Shown: piece by piece, positions 7,840 through 16,131 of the stretch
How positions within the stretch are numbered: position 1 is the first letter of the stretch
How the letters are laid out: every line of letters begins with the position of its first letter
DNA from: Furfurilactobacillus milii
Lineage (GTDB): Bacteria; Bacillota; Bacilli; Lactobacillales; Lactobacillaceae
Assembly: GCF_009864005.1 (NCBI RefSeq)
Contig: NZ_WEZQ01000027.1
Coordinates: 34,284-98,283 of the forward strand
Reading direction: 5' to 3'
Length of the DNA: 64,000 nt
Notes under the pieces: generated by a model
The model's input: the letters and a program-made list of their open reading frames with translations, nothing else
Database searches by the model: none
What the model was told of the DNA's origin: nothing
Translations under genes and position numbers: made by a program

Positions 7840-9753
7840 TTAATCGTTTTTGATAGTCACGTTATCAGCGCCAAACAACTGTTGCGCTTTTGTTACCAAT
7901 TCATTCTCCGGCTCACTGATACCAGCGTCTTCCGATGGCGAATCAAGTGGTGCTGACGCCGGCTCATCTGAAACCGGCGATTGCTGCCGATCAGTAGTAG
8001 GCCCAGCTGGGGCCGCTCCACCCGTTAATTCTTCTTTATGATCCGTCAAAAAGTCCTTACGAATCTGCGGCCACTGATCCTCTGGAACAAACCAAACATC
8101 CGTTGTATCGCCAGTCAATCGGTTAAGATTGTTCTCCAATGCTGTTCGCAAACCATCATCGGTAGCTGCCTTATCGAAGAAAAAGGCATAACTAAATGAA
8201 ACAATTACACCCTCATTACTAGCAGCAACAGGCTTTGAAACATGCATCATCGCTTTTTGTGTCACGGGCAGCGTATCCAATAAGTCGTCCCATACGTCAC
8301 GCATCGCATCTAAATCATGCTTTGTGGCGGCTCGTAACACTGGATAAATTTTCGCCAAGTTAACGTTTGCACTCGCATGGCTAGCAGTAGCAGGCGTCGT
8401 TTTGGCCCGTGCCGGCTTTCCTGTCTGCGTGCCCGTGGTTGATGCTGGCTGATTCGTTGGCGCTGGCGTCGCGCTAGTTGTCGAGGCCGTTTGAGTACCT
8501 TGAACACTATGAGACGAAGTTTCTACAGTGGGTGCCGGCTGTTGCGGTTGGGTCGTCGTTGCGCTTAAGCGGCTCACCGTTTGCTTCAACTGTTGAATTT
8601 GCGTCTCCAGTTCAGCGACTTCAGCTGCATTAGAAGCGCTCCCCGATGTGGGGGCCTTAGTTGTGCCCACATTCGGATATATCTGTGCTAGCTTAACCGT
8701 CAACACTTCTAAATAGACATCGGGATGCGTTGTGAATCGCAACTGCGCAGCTACCTCATTTAAAGCGTTGATCATTTGGTAAAAAACGTCAGGATCTGTA
8801 TTCTTACTCAATTGTTGAAAGACATCACCGGTAGTATCACTGCCGGTTACCATATCAGGCGCTTCTTTATAAAGAAGCAGGTCACGAACGTAGCTGATTA
8901 CGTCCTCTACAAATCGACCAGCATCTTTACCATCGTCTAGGACCTTTTGGAGGGCAGCTAATCCGGCCGTCGTTTCGTGAGCAACCACCTGTTTGACATA
9001 GTCTGCCAATAAGCTTTCCGTCACACTACCCGTGACTAACAAAGCATTGTCGAGCGTCACTTCATTATCGCCAAACGAAATCGTTTGATCCAAAATACTC
9101 AAAGCATCACGCATTCCGCCTTCTGCCGCATTAGCAATGACCTTTAAAGCTGGTTCCTCAAAATCAACTTGCTTTTGCTTCAAGATGTAAACCATTCGGT
9201 CAAAACTTTCTTGAGCCGTAATTCGTTTGAAATCAAAACGCTGCGTCCGTGAAATAATGGTCGCCGGAATTTTATGCGGTTCCGTGGTGGCCAAAATAAA
9301 GATCACATTTGCCGGCGGTTCTTCCAAAGTCTTCAATAAAGCATTAAAGGCACCGGTTGATAACATATGCACTTCATCAATAATGTAAATTTTGTAGGTG
9401 GCCTGTGTCGGCGCGTATTTGGCCTTATCACGAATGTCACGAATTTCTTCAACACCGTTGTTAGAAGCAGCATCAATTTCAATGACATCGTTTAGCTGAC
9501 CGGCCGTGATTGCCTTACAAATATCACAATTATTGCACGGCTCGCCATCCTTTTGATTTGGACAATTAATGGCCTTGGCAAAAATTTTCGCCGCTGATGT
9601 CTTACCAGTCCCACGTGGTCCACAGAAAAGGTAAGCATGACTTGTCTGCTGGGTCACAATAGCATTTTTTAATGTTTGCGTAATGACGGTCTGCCCAACA
9701 ATTTCATCAAACCGTTGTGGCCGCCATACCCGATAAAGGGCTTGATAACTCAT
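7840..9753 (-). CDS. dnaX: DNA polymerase III subunits gamma and tau
   Basis: Clamp-loader ATPase, 637 residues. Walker A GPRGTGKT (45-52), zinc cysteines 64, 73, 76 and 79, the Walker B-like IIDEVHML and sensor motif ISRTQRFDFKRI are all present in the AAA+ module (1-230). Clamp-loader domain III follows. A Thr/Pro/Gln/Ser-rich linker (about 365-465) then leads to a tau-like C-terminal domain and an acidic tail. I see no A-rich slippery site like that of E. coli dnaX, so a short gamma form by frameshifting is not supported. GAGGAG lies before the ATG. First gene of the unit running to yaaL. Confidence 0.96.
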   Translation of the reverse strand: MSYQALYRVWRPQRFDEIVGQTVITQTLKNAIVTQQTSHAYLFCGPRGTGKTSAAKIFAKAINCPNQKDGEPCNNCDICKAITAGQLNDVIEIDAASNNGVEEIRDIRDKAKYAPTQATYKIYIIDEVHMLSTGAFNALLKTLEEPPANVIFILATTEPHKIPATIISRTQRFDFKRITAQESFDRMVYILKQKQVDFEEPALKVIANAAEGGMRDALSILDQTISFGDNEVTLDNALLVTGSVTESLLADYVKQVVAHETTAGLAALQKVLDDGKDAGRFVEDVISYVRDLLLYKEAPDMVTGSDTTGDVFQQLSKNTDPDVFYQMINALNEVAAQLRFTTHPDVYLEVLTVKLAQIYPNVGTTKAPTSGSASNAAEVAELETQIQQLKQTVSRLSATTTQPQQPAPTVETSSHSVQGTQTASTTSATPAPTNQPASTTGTQTGKPARAKTTPATASHASANVNLAKIYPVLRAATKHDLDAMRDVWDDLLDTLPVTQKAMMHVSKPVAASNEGVIVSFSYAFFFDKAATDDGLRTALENNLNRLTGDTTDVWFVPEDQWPQIRKDFLTDHKEELTGGAAPAGPTTDRQQSPVSDEPASAPLDSPSEDAGISEPENELVTKAQQLFGADNVTIKND

Positions 9754-9892
9754 GTTAAACTCCTCATATTGCTGTTCCTTATCGTGCGAAGTATCCGCAC
9801 TTCGTTAGCATTCCTCTAAATCAGTATAAAGGTTTTAGACCCGAAAGATAACACCAGGACTTCCAAATCTCAACTTGTATTTAAAAATAAAT

Positions 9893-9933
9893 AAAAAGCG
9901 CTCAACCAGTTGTTAAAGCCATTGGTCAAACGC
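9893..9933 (-). terminator. Terminator of the SRP RNA gene
   Basis: Eleven-bp stem on the minus strand (GCGTTTGACCA with TGGTTGAGCGC, including G-U pairs; arms at 9923-9933 and 9898-9908), followed by a U-rich tail encoded at 9885-9897. It lies 18 nt after the end of the SRP RNA. Confidence 0.7.
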
Positions 9934-9950
9934 CGTTAATTTCAATAAAA

Positions 9951-10040
9951 CATGAAGCACAAACCGTCGCGGACTTAGTGCTGCTACCTTCCGGTCCTGA
10001 CACAATTCGTGAGGACGACCTTGCCTCATGGCCTTTCGGC
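9951..10040 (-). ncRNA. ffs: Signal recognition particle RNA (small bacterial type, 4.5S-like)
   Basis: The minus strand carries the hallmark SRP domain IV segment GTCAGGACCGGAAGGTAGCA (GGAA tetraloop side and symmetric/asymmetric loops) followed by GCACTAAGTCCG, as in bacterial 4.5S/scRNA. The outer arms pair around it (GGTCGTCCTCACGAATTG side with the AGTCCGCGACGG side). It lies between tadA and dnaX, the usual place for this gene in lactic acid bacteria. It binds Ffh and FtsY for co-translational membrane targeting. Exact ends are inferred, with a few bases of uncertainty. Confidence 0.93.
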
Positions 10041-10089
10041 AATTAATAATACTACGCTATTTACGTCATAAAAGCTAGTGTTTTGCTTG

Positions 10090-10608
10090 TCATTTTGTTC
10101 GTTGCGAACTCGGTTTCTTTGCACCACGTCCTCGACGGATTGCCCGGAAAAAATTCTGCATAAGCGCGCTGGCTTGATCTGCCATGAGTCCCTCATGAAC
10201 AATAACTCGATGATTAAAACGTGGGTCTTCCAGCAATTGGTATAAAGAACGCACTGTACCAGCCTTAGGGTCTCGGGCACCAAAATAGACTTCAGGAATC
10301 CGAGCGTTGATAATGGCACCACTACACATGGGACATGGCTCGATGGTGACAAACAACTGACAATCTTCTAGTCGCCAAGTGTTAAGTGTATGATTAGCTT
10401 CACTGATCGCCATGATCTCCGCATGCAATGTTGCATCTTGAGCATGCTCACGCAGATTATAGCCACGACCCACAATTTTCCCCTGGTGCATGACGACTGC
10501 ACCAATCGGCACTTCACCAACACTGCCGGCAATTCGTGCTTGCTTCAAAGCCTCGCTCATCCCTGCTTCAGCAATGGTCGGCGTTATATTTTCGTTCATC
10601 TCAGCCAT
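10090..10608 (-). CDS. tadA: tRNA-specific adenosine deaminase TadA
   Basis: Converts A34 to inosine in tRNA-Arg(ACG). About 172 residues, with the cytidine-deaminase-fold zinc motifs HAE (in DATLHAEIMAI) and PCPMC (in TIEPCPMCSGAI), the Glu of HAE being the proton shuttle. The ATG at 10608 overlaps the stop of the upstream methyltransferase gene (ATGGCTGA), implying coupling. A second ATG three codons on (10599) is equally plausible; a start at 10680 would lie deep inside the neighbour and is rejected. The Arg/Lys-rich C-terminus (RRGRGAKKPSS) is in keeping with tRNA binding. Confidence 0.93.
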   Translation of the reverse strand: MAEMNENITPTIAEAGMSEALKQARIAGSVGEVPIGAVVMHQGKIVGRGYNLREHAQDATLHAEIMAISEANHTLNTWRLEDCQLFVTIEPCPMCSGAIINARIPEVYFGARDPKAGTVRSLYQLLEDPRFNHRVIVHEGLMADQASALMQNFFRAIRRGRGAKKPSSQRTK

Positions 10609-11221
10609 TAGCCTGATCACTCGCAATTGATTCCAAGATATAGTAACCCTTATCTTTTTTAATGATTTCACAATTGCCAAAAATTTTCTGCATTAGTTTC
10701 TTTGCAGAAGGTGCACCTTGTTTCTTTTGCAAAACAACGGTTAAGCGACCATTAGGCAACAAATGCGTTTGGGCACCTGAAATCATGCCATCAACAACCG
10801 CTTTTCCTGCGCGAACAGGCGGGTTAGTAACAATGGCCGCATATTTATTAGTCACCTTTTCGTACTGATCAGACGTGTGGATGGTTGCATTATGAATTTG
10901 ATTTTGCTCTGCATTCCGTTTGGCCAGGGCTAGTGCCCGTTCATTTACGTCGACTAACTCGACGGTACGATCAGGATTGTCTAAAGCAATTGCAAGTCCA
11001 ATAGGACCGTACCCACAACCCATATCTAAAATTGAACCTGACGGAATGTCGTGTAGGTTTACCGCATCCAATAAAACCCGTGAACCATAGTCAACAGTGC
11101 GTTTCGAGAAGACACCGTTGTCAGTAGTAAACATCATTTCATGGCCTAATAGACGAAAATTCCACGTCGCTTCGTCGTGTACAACGTCCGGATTTGGCGT
11201 ATAATAATGGTTGTTCATCAT
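10601..11221 (-). CDS. Class I SAM-dependent methyltransferase, RsmC-like (YbxB)
   Basis: A 206-residue Rossmann methyltransferase with SAM motif LDMGCGYGPIGLA (about 65-77), the acidic LVDVNERA, and the catalytic-loop motif NPPVRAGK (about 134-141) characteristic of guanine-N2 rRNA methyltransferases related to RsmC. It is the short single-domain form common in Firmicutes, so the exact rRNA target is inferred. GAGGTTAACTTAA precedes two tandem ATGs. The gene overlaps tadA by 8 nt. Confidence 0.85.
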   Translation of the reverse strand: MMNNHYYTPNPDVVHDEATWNFRLLGHEMMFTTDNGVFSKRTVDYGSRVLLDAVNLHDIPSGSILDMGCGYGPIGLAIALDNPDRTVELVDVNERALALAKRNAEQNQIHNATIHTSDQYEKVTNKYAAIVTNPPVRAGKAVVDGMISGAQTHLLPNGRLTVVLQKKQGAPSAKKLMQKIFGNCEIIKKDKGYYILESIASDQANG

Positions 11222-11309
11222 TTAAGTTAACCTCGTTTCTGTTTTCATCATAATGGAATCGCGCATAAAAGTAACGAAAAAAATTCGAAATTTTATAAAC
11301 CCTTTGAGG

Positions 11310-11357
11310 ACACCATATCTTGTGGATGCATCGTATAAATGCCACAAAATATGGTAT
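11310..11357 (+). promoter_or_regulatory. Paired NrdR boxes and promoter of nrdHE
   Basis: Two 16-bp sites, ACACCATATCTTGTGG (11310-11325) and CCACAAAATATGGTAT (11342-11357), resemble the NrdR consensus ACACNATATNTNGTGT. The second is near the reverse complement of the first (14 of 16 positions). Their start-to-start spacing is 32 bp, about three helical turns, as at known NrdR operators. A likely -10 element TATAAA (11334-11339) lies between them, so box 1 covers the -35 region and box 2 the start region. This predicts repression of nrdHE by NrdR when (d)ATP is plentiful. Confidence 0.8.
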
Positions 11358-11451
11358 TTTTTTGTTGCATTTCAATCTCCAGCCACTATACTTAGGTCAT
11401 CAGCAAAACCAGTTTTTAAGTTCAAATGTGCAGAGAGAGGAAGTGGCCATT

Positions 11452-11679
11452 ATGGCTAAAGTTGTTGTATTTACAAAGGATAATTGCATTCAGTGCAAGA
11501 TGACAAAGCGTTTTTTGAACGCACATAACGTTGATTTTGAGGAACGTAATATTAATCAGCATCCAGAACTGATCGACTACTTAAAGGGGCGCGGTTTTCA
11601 AGCAATGCCGGTTGTTGATGCAGATGGTGTCGATGCAGTGTCTGGTTTCCGTCCAGATGTGCTGGCAAAGCTGGCTTAA
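11452..11679 (+). CDS. nrdH: Glutaredoxin-like protein NrdH
   Basis: Electron donor for class Ib ribonucleotide reductase, 75 residues with a thioredoxin fold. Redox motif CIQC (12-15), the cis-proline segment AMPVVDADG, and the C-terminal VSGFRPDVLAKL are standard for NrdH. The ATG at 11452 matches the family. A GTG nine bases upstream is in frame and lies closer to the AGAGAGGAA Shine-Dalgarno, so a three-residue longer form is possible. First gene of nrdHE, 98 nt before nrdE. Confidence 0.95.
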   Translation: MAKVVVFTKDNCIQCKMTKRFLNAHNVDFEERNINQHPELIDYLKGRGFQAMPVVDADGVDAVSGFRPDVLAKLA

Positions 11680-11777
11680 TTTTCCATCATTCTATCAATG
11701 AACACGGCTCAGGCGTACGCGGAGCGTTGGCGTGCGTCTTTTCTTTTATCAAAAATCAATCAGGGAGTGACAGAAAA

Positions 11778-13943
11778 ATGGCATTAAAGGATTTAAAGGA
11801 CGTCACGTATTACGATTTGAACAATGAAATTAACATTCCCGTTAACGGGCAAATTCCGTTGAACAAGGATAAGGAAGCCCTCGCTGCCTTCTTAACAGAA
11901 AATGTTGAACCCAACACCATGAAGTTTGACTCGCTTCGCGAACGCTTTGATTACCTGCTTGATAACAATTACATTGAACGTGACTTTTTTGAAAAGTATG
12001 ACTTTTCTTTTGTTGAAAAACTATATGACTATTTGAACGCTCAAAATTTTCATTTCAAGACGTTCATGGCCGCCTACAAATTTTATGCCCAGTACACACT
12101 CCGTACAAATGATAATCAACAATATTTAGAAGGCTTTATCGACCGTGTTGCAATGAATGCACTGTTCTTCGCTGATGGCGACGAACAGCTGGCTATGGAC
12201 CTAGCCGATGAAATCGTCCACCAACGTTATCAACCAGCTACACCTAGTTTCTTAAACGCTGGTCGAGCTCGTCGTGGTGAATTGGTATCTTGTTTTGTCC
12301 TCCAAATGACAGATGACATGAATGCCATTGGCCGTGGTATAAACTCCGCTCTGCAACTGTCACGTATTGGTGGTGGCGTCGGTATTAACCTCTCAAATTT
12401 ACGTGAGGCCGGCGCGCCAATCAAAGGTATCGCCAATGCTGCATCTGGTGTTGTGCCTGTTATGAAATTACTGGAGGACTCTTTCTCCTACTCTAATCAA
12501 TTAGGACAACGGCAAGGTGCCGGTGTGGTTTACCTCTCCGTTTTCCACCCAGATATTATCGGCTTCCTTGGTGCCAAAAAGGAAGCTGCCGACGAAAAGG
12601 TACGGGTTAAAACACTTTCGCTTGGTGTAACCGTACCGGATAAGTTTTACCAATTAGTGGCTGCTGATGAAGATATGTACCTATTTTCACCGCAAAGCGT
12701 TGAAAAGGAATACGGCAAACCATTTTCATATGTCGATATCACTAAAGAGTATGACAATTTAGTCGCCAACCCCAACATCGCCAAAAAGAAAATTCGTGCA
12801 CGAACGCTAGAAACTGAAATCAGTAAGCTTCAACAAGAATCCGGTTACCCTTACGTCGTTAACATTGATACAGCCAACTTGCATAATCCAATTGCCGGCA
12901 AAATCATCATGAGTAACCTTTGTTCAGAGATTTTACAAGTCATGACCCCTTCTAAAATCAATAACAAACAAGAGTATGACGTTCTTGGCAAGGACGTTAG
13001 TTGTAACCTTGGCTCAACAAACATCGTTAACTTGATGGCCTCTCCTGATTTCGGCCACTCCGTTGAGGCAATGGTTCGTGCCCTCACTTACGTCACGGAC
13101 CACAGTAATATCGATGTTGTCCCTAGTGTTCAGTACGGTAACCAACAAAGTCATGCAATCGGTTTAGGTGCCATGGGATTGCACGCCTACTTTGCAAAGA
13201 ACCACATGCACTATGGTGATGAAGACTCCCTCGACTTCACGAAGGTTTACTTCATGTTGCTGAATTACTGGTCACTTAAAGCATCAAACGAAATTGCTCG
13301 TGAACGCCATGAAACGTTTGCTGGGTTCGACAAATCTGACTACGCCAATGGCACCTACTTCGACAAGTACATGACGAAGGATTGGGGGCCAAGCCGTGAT
13401 AAGGTGGTTGAACAGTTTAAGGGCATTTTTATCCCCACAAAGGATGACTGGGCAGCGTTGAAAGCAGATGTTATGAGGGATGGCTTGTATCACCAAAACC
13501 GGATGGCCATTGCGCCAAATGGTTCCATTTCCTACATTAATGACACAACTGCTAGTTTGAACCCCATTGTTAACCGAATTGAAGAACGTCAAGAAAAGAA
13601 AATCGGTAAGATTTACTATCCAGCACCATATTTATCCAATGACACCCTGCCATACTATCAGTCGGCCTATGACACAGACATGCGTAAAGTAATCGACATT
13701 TATGCCACTGCGCAAGAACACATTGATCAAGGAATGGCGTTAACTCTGTTTATGCGCTCAACGATGCCTGAAGGCCTCTATGAATGGAAAAACGGCCGCA
13801 CCGACAAGATGACCACCCGTGACCTTAACATTCTGCGTAACTATGCATGGAAAAAGGGTTGTAAGTCTGTCTACTACGTTCGTACCTTTACCGACAACAA
13901 CGGTGAAGTCGGTGCAAACGAATGTGAAAGTTGCAGTATCTAG
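11778..13943 (+). CDS. nrdE: Class Ib ribonucleoside-diphosphate reductase alpha subunit NrdE
   Basis: Catalytic subunit that reduces ribonucleoside diphosphates. 721 residues, typical of NrdE, without the long N-terminal ATP cone of class Ia. Active-site segments visible: ELVSCFVLQM (first redox cysteine), NLCSEILQV (thiyl radical cysteine), the GSTN substrate-binding loop, and the C-terminal CESCSI pair that relays electrons from NrdH. The ATG at 11778 follows GGGAG; an upstream reading lacks homology. The nrdF gene follows after a 265 nt gap with a long hairpin. No nrdI is found in this window. Confidence 0.96.
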   Translation: MALKDLKDVTYYDLNNEINIPVNGQIPLNKDKEALAAFLTENVEPNTMKFDSLRERFDYLLDNNYIERDFFEKYDFSFVEKLYDYLNAQNFHFKTFMAAYKFYAQYTLRTNDNQQYLEGFIDRVAMNALFFADGDEQLAMDLADEIVHQRYQPATPSFLNAGRARRGELVSCFVLQMTDDMNAIGRGINSALQLSRIGGGVGINLSNLREAGAPIKGIANAASGVVPVMKLLEDSFSYSNQLGQRQGAGVVYLSVFHPDIIGFLGAKKEAADEKVRVKTLSLGVTVPDKFYQLVAADEDMYLFSPQSVEKEYGKPFSYVDITKEYDNLVANPNIAKKKIRARTLETEISKLQQESGYPYVVNIDTANLHNPIAGKIIMSNLCSEILQVMTPSKINNKQEYDVLGKDVSCNLGSTNIVNLMASPDFGHSVEAMVRALTYVTDHSNIDVVPSVQYGNQQSHAIGLGAMGLHAYFAKNHMHYGDEDSLDFTKVYFMLLNYWSLKASNEIARERHETFAGFDKSDYANGTYFDKYMTKDWGPSRDKVVEQFKGIFIPTKDDWAALKADVMRDGLYHQNRMAIAPNGSISYINDTTASLNPIVNRIEERQEKKIGKIYYPAPYLSNDTLPYYQSAYDTDMRKVIDIYATAQEHIDQGMALTLFMRSTMPEGLYEWKNGRTDKMTTRDLNILRNYAWKKGCKSVYYVRTFTDNNGEVGANECESCSI

Positions 13944-13957
13944 TAAGGTGAGCGTGA

Positions 13958-14061
13958 CCAGACCGAGGTTGAATCCGAGCAACAACAAGAGATTAGTATT
14001 GTACAAGTGGTCTTTGCTTGTACGGTACTAGTCTCAGGTTGTGCACAGGATTCAGGTCTGG
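13958..14061 (+). repeat. Long imperfect hairpin between nrdE and nrdF
   Basis: A left arm (13958-14007, beginning CCAGACC and ending GTACAAG) pairs with a right arm (14017-14061, beginning CTTGTAC and ending GGTCTGG). Blocks of perfect pairing (CCAGACC, TGAATCC, CAAC, GAGA, TAGTA, GTACAAG) are separated by small bulges, and the loop is nine nucleotides. No T-run follows, so it does not look like an intrinsic terminator. It begins 15 nt after the nrdE stop and probably acts as a folded mRNA spacer or processing element. Confidence 0.7.
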
Positions 14062-14208
14062 GAGCGCGTTATCGCTATATAAAAGGTATGCAATAGATTT
14101 TTGAGACTATATATTTCCAAAATTCACTAATGACAAACACCCTTTCTCGTTCTACGATAATCATAATTAACTGATAGCATACAGAAACATCCGACACAGG
14201 AGGACAAT

Positions 14209-15186
14209 ATGGAAAACGGCAATTATAAAGCCATTAACTGGAATCAAGTTTCAGATGAAATTGATAAAGCAACTTGGGAGAAACTCACTGAGCAATTCTG
14301 GCTCGACACGCGGATTCCCGTTTCAAACGACATGGATGATTGGCGCACCTTGGATGACGATCACAAATGGGTGGTCGGTCACGTCTTCGGTGGTCTAACC
14401 TTGCTGGACACGCTCCAATCACAAGACGGTATGGCTGCACTACGTCGCGACGTTCGGACGCAACATGAAACTGCCGTTTTGAACAACATTCAGTTTATGG
14501 AATCTGTTCATGCCAAAAGTTATTCAACCATTTTTGAAACATTGAACACGCCCGATGAAATCGACGAGATTTTCGACTGGAGCGATTCTGAAGATCTACT
14601 GCAGAATAAGGCTAAACGGATTTATACGTTGTACCACGACGATGAGAACCCACTCAAAAAGAAGATCTCCAGTGTTTTCCTAGAAACCTTCCTGTTTTAC
14701 TCTGGTTTTTACACACCACTTTATTACTTGGGTCATAACAAACTAAACAACGTTGCCGAAATCATCAAACTGATTTTGCGTGATGAATCTGTCCACGGTA
14801 CTTACATTGGCTACAAGTTCCAACTAGGAATGAAAGAATTAACAGAAAACGAACAGCAGTCCTTAAAGGATTGGATGTATGACTTTCTTTATTATCTTTA
14901 TGACAATGAAGAAAAATATACGCACCTCGTTTACGACCGTGTCGGCTGGTCGGACGATGTTTTGAAGTTCATTCGTTACAACGCCAACAAAGCACTGATG
15001 AACTTGGGTCAAGAACCTCTCTTCCCAGATACTGCTGAGGACGTTAATCCGGTCGTTATGAACGGAATTTCAACATCCACTTCTAACCACGACTTCTTTA
15101 GCCAGGTCGGAAATGGTTACCTACTAGGAAACGTAGAAGCCATGAACGACTCGGACTATGATATTGGTGGTAAGAAGAAAAATTAG
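14209..15186 (+). CDS. nrdF: Class Ib ribonucleoside-diphosphate reductase beta subunit NrdF
   Basis: Radical-generating subunit, 325 residues. Metal ligands are seen as Asp67 (GGLTLLDTLQ), Glu98 and His101 (ESVH) and a later ESVH (in RDESVHGTYIG). The radical tyrosine is expected at Tyr105 (HAKSYS). ACAGGAGGACAAT precedes the ATG. It belongs functionally with nrdHE but lies 265 nt downstream, behind the long hairpin. The stretch ACTATATAT at 14106-14114 resembles half of an NrdR box, and ATGACA...TACGAT may be a weak promoter, so separate regulation is possible. Confidence 0.95.
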   Translation: MENGNYKAINWNQVSDEIDKATWEKLTEQFWLDTRIPVSNDMDDWRTLDDDHKWVVGHVFGGLTLLDTLQSQDGMAALRRDVRTQHETAVLNNIQFMESVHAKSYSTIFETLNTPDEIDEIFDWSDSEDLLQNKAKRIYTLYHDDENPLKKKISSVFLETFLFYSGFYTPLYYLGHNKLNNVAEIIKLILRDESVHGTYIGYKFQLGMKELTENEQQSLKDWMYDFLYYLYDNEEKYTHLVYDRVGWSDDVLKFIRYNANKALMNLGQEPLFPDTAEDVNPVVMNGISTSTSNHDFFSQVGNGYLLGNVEAMNDSDYDIGGKKKN

Positions 15187-15214
15187 TCGTTTATAGTAAA
15201 AGATGCAATGAAAT

Positions 15215-15250
15215 AAAAACCATCCTAATTTAAAGGATGGTTTTTATTTT
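15215..15250 (+). terminator. Terminator after nrdF
   Basis: Stem AAAACCATCC/GGATGGTTTT with a nine-base loop (15217-15244), followed by TTTTATTTTT. A canonical rho-independent terminator 30 nt after the nrdF stop. Confidence 0.9.
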
Positions 15251-15392
15251 TGATTACAGTACAATCAAACTTAATCGGAGACCCCAATTCGCTAATTACG
15301 CTATTAAACTGCAAATGAGTCATCATTTACCTTATGGTATACTGAACGCAAGTTAGTATTATGGAACATCGCTTAATTTGGAGATCGTAATT

Positions 15393-15968
15393 ATGACAAA
15401 AATCAATTCACTTTGTGTCTTTTGTGGTTCATTACCAGGAAATCACCCTGAATATTCAGTGCAAGCTGCACTGCTAGGTGGCTATTTGGCCGACCATCAT
15501 ATTCGCTTAATTTACGGTGGTTCTTCTGATGGTTTAATGGGCACGGTGGCAAATGCAACAATCGATGCTGGTGGTCAAGTAACTGGCATTATGCCTCGCT
15601 TCCTCAAGCGGATCAGCACTGAAAGTAACAACTTAACGGATCTAGTAGAGGTCAGCACCATGGACGAACGTAAAGAAAAAATGCTCGCTATGTCTGATGC
15701 ATTTATTGTGTTGCCTGGTGGCTTTGGGACTTTCGAAGAATTAGGCACAATGTTGTCTTGGAGCAAAATTGACATTCACACTAAACCCATCGCCCTCTTC
15801 AACATTGACCACTTTTACGACTCTCTGTGGCAATGGTTTGTCGACGCAGCAGAATCCGAATTTTTGCCGCTTAGCGACTTAAAGTTAATGGTTAACGCTA
15901 GTTCCATTGATCAAATTTTTGACTACTTTGCAACGTTTAAACATGTGACGGCGATGCCACACGCTTAA
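15393..15968 (+). CDS. LOG family nucleotide 5'-monophosphate phosphoribohydrolase
   Basis: A 191-residue lysine-decarboxylase-like (TIGR00730/LOG) protein that probably cleaves the N-glycosidic bond of nucleoside 5'-monophosphates. The signature PGGFGTFEE (108-116), the Rossmann-like FCGSLPG (10-16) and YGGSSDGLMG (41-50), and a conserved MDERKEKM segment are all present. The ATG at 15393 follows GGAGATCG; a TTG five codons earlier is not needed. Single gene between two terminators. Cytokinin synthesis is a plant and phytopathogen role; the role in lactobacilli is unknown. Confidence 0.88.
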   Translation: MTKINSLCVFCGSLPGNHPEYSVQAALLGGYLADHHIRLIYGGSSDGLMGTVANATIDAGGQVTGIMPRFLKRISTESNNLTDLVEVSTMDERKEKMLAMSDAFIVLPGGFGTFEELGTMLSWSKIDIHTKPIALFNIDHFYDSLWQWFVDAAESEFLPLSDLKLMVNASSIDQIFDYFATFKHVTAMPHA

Positions 15969-15994
15969 AACCACATTTTTAAAACGAACCCAAA

Positions 15995-16046
15995 CAAAAA
16001 GGCTACTCAAGCTGACAGAAAATCCTGCCTGCTCGAGTAGCCTTTT
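15995..16046. terminator. Bidirectional terminator between LOG gene and mprF
   Basis: Perfect 12-bp arms AAAAGGCTACTC and GAGTAGCCTTTT around an apical region containing a further AAGC/GCTC approach. A-run and T-run flanks suit both converging transcripts. Confidence 0.85.
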
Positions 16047-16131
16047 GTATGCTATTCGTTTAAACAAAGCTTTTGCTTTAAATAATATTATACAAATTTA
16101 GAGTTGAACGAAAATAGCGTAACTGCATGGA

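Noticed and set aside
8310..8700. Programmed frameshift site in dnaX
   Set aside because: No A-rich slippery heptamer with a following hairpin could be found before the linker; a single long frame explains tau.
11139..11375. Minus-strand frame of 78 codons upstream of the rsmC-like gene
   Set aside because: Overlaps the methyltransferase start and the nrd promoter; no ribosome binding site.
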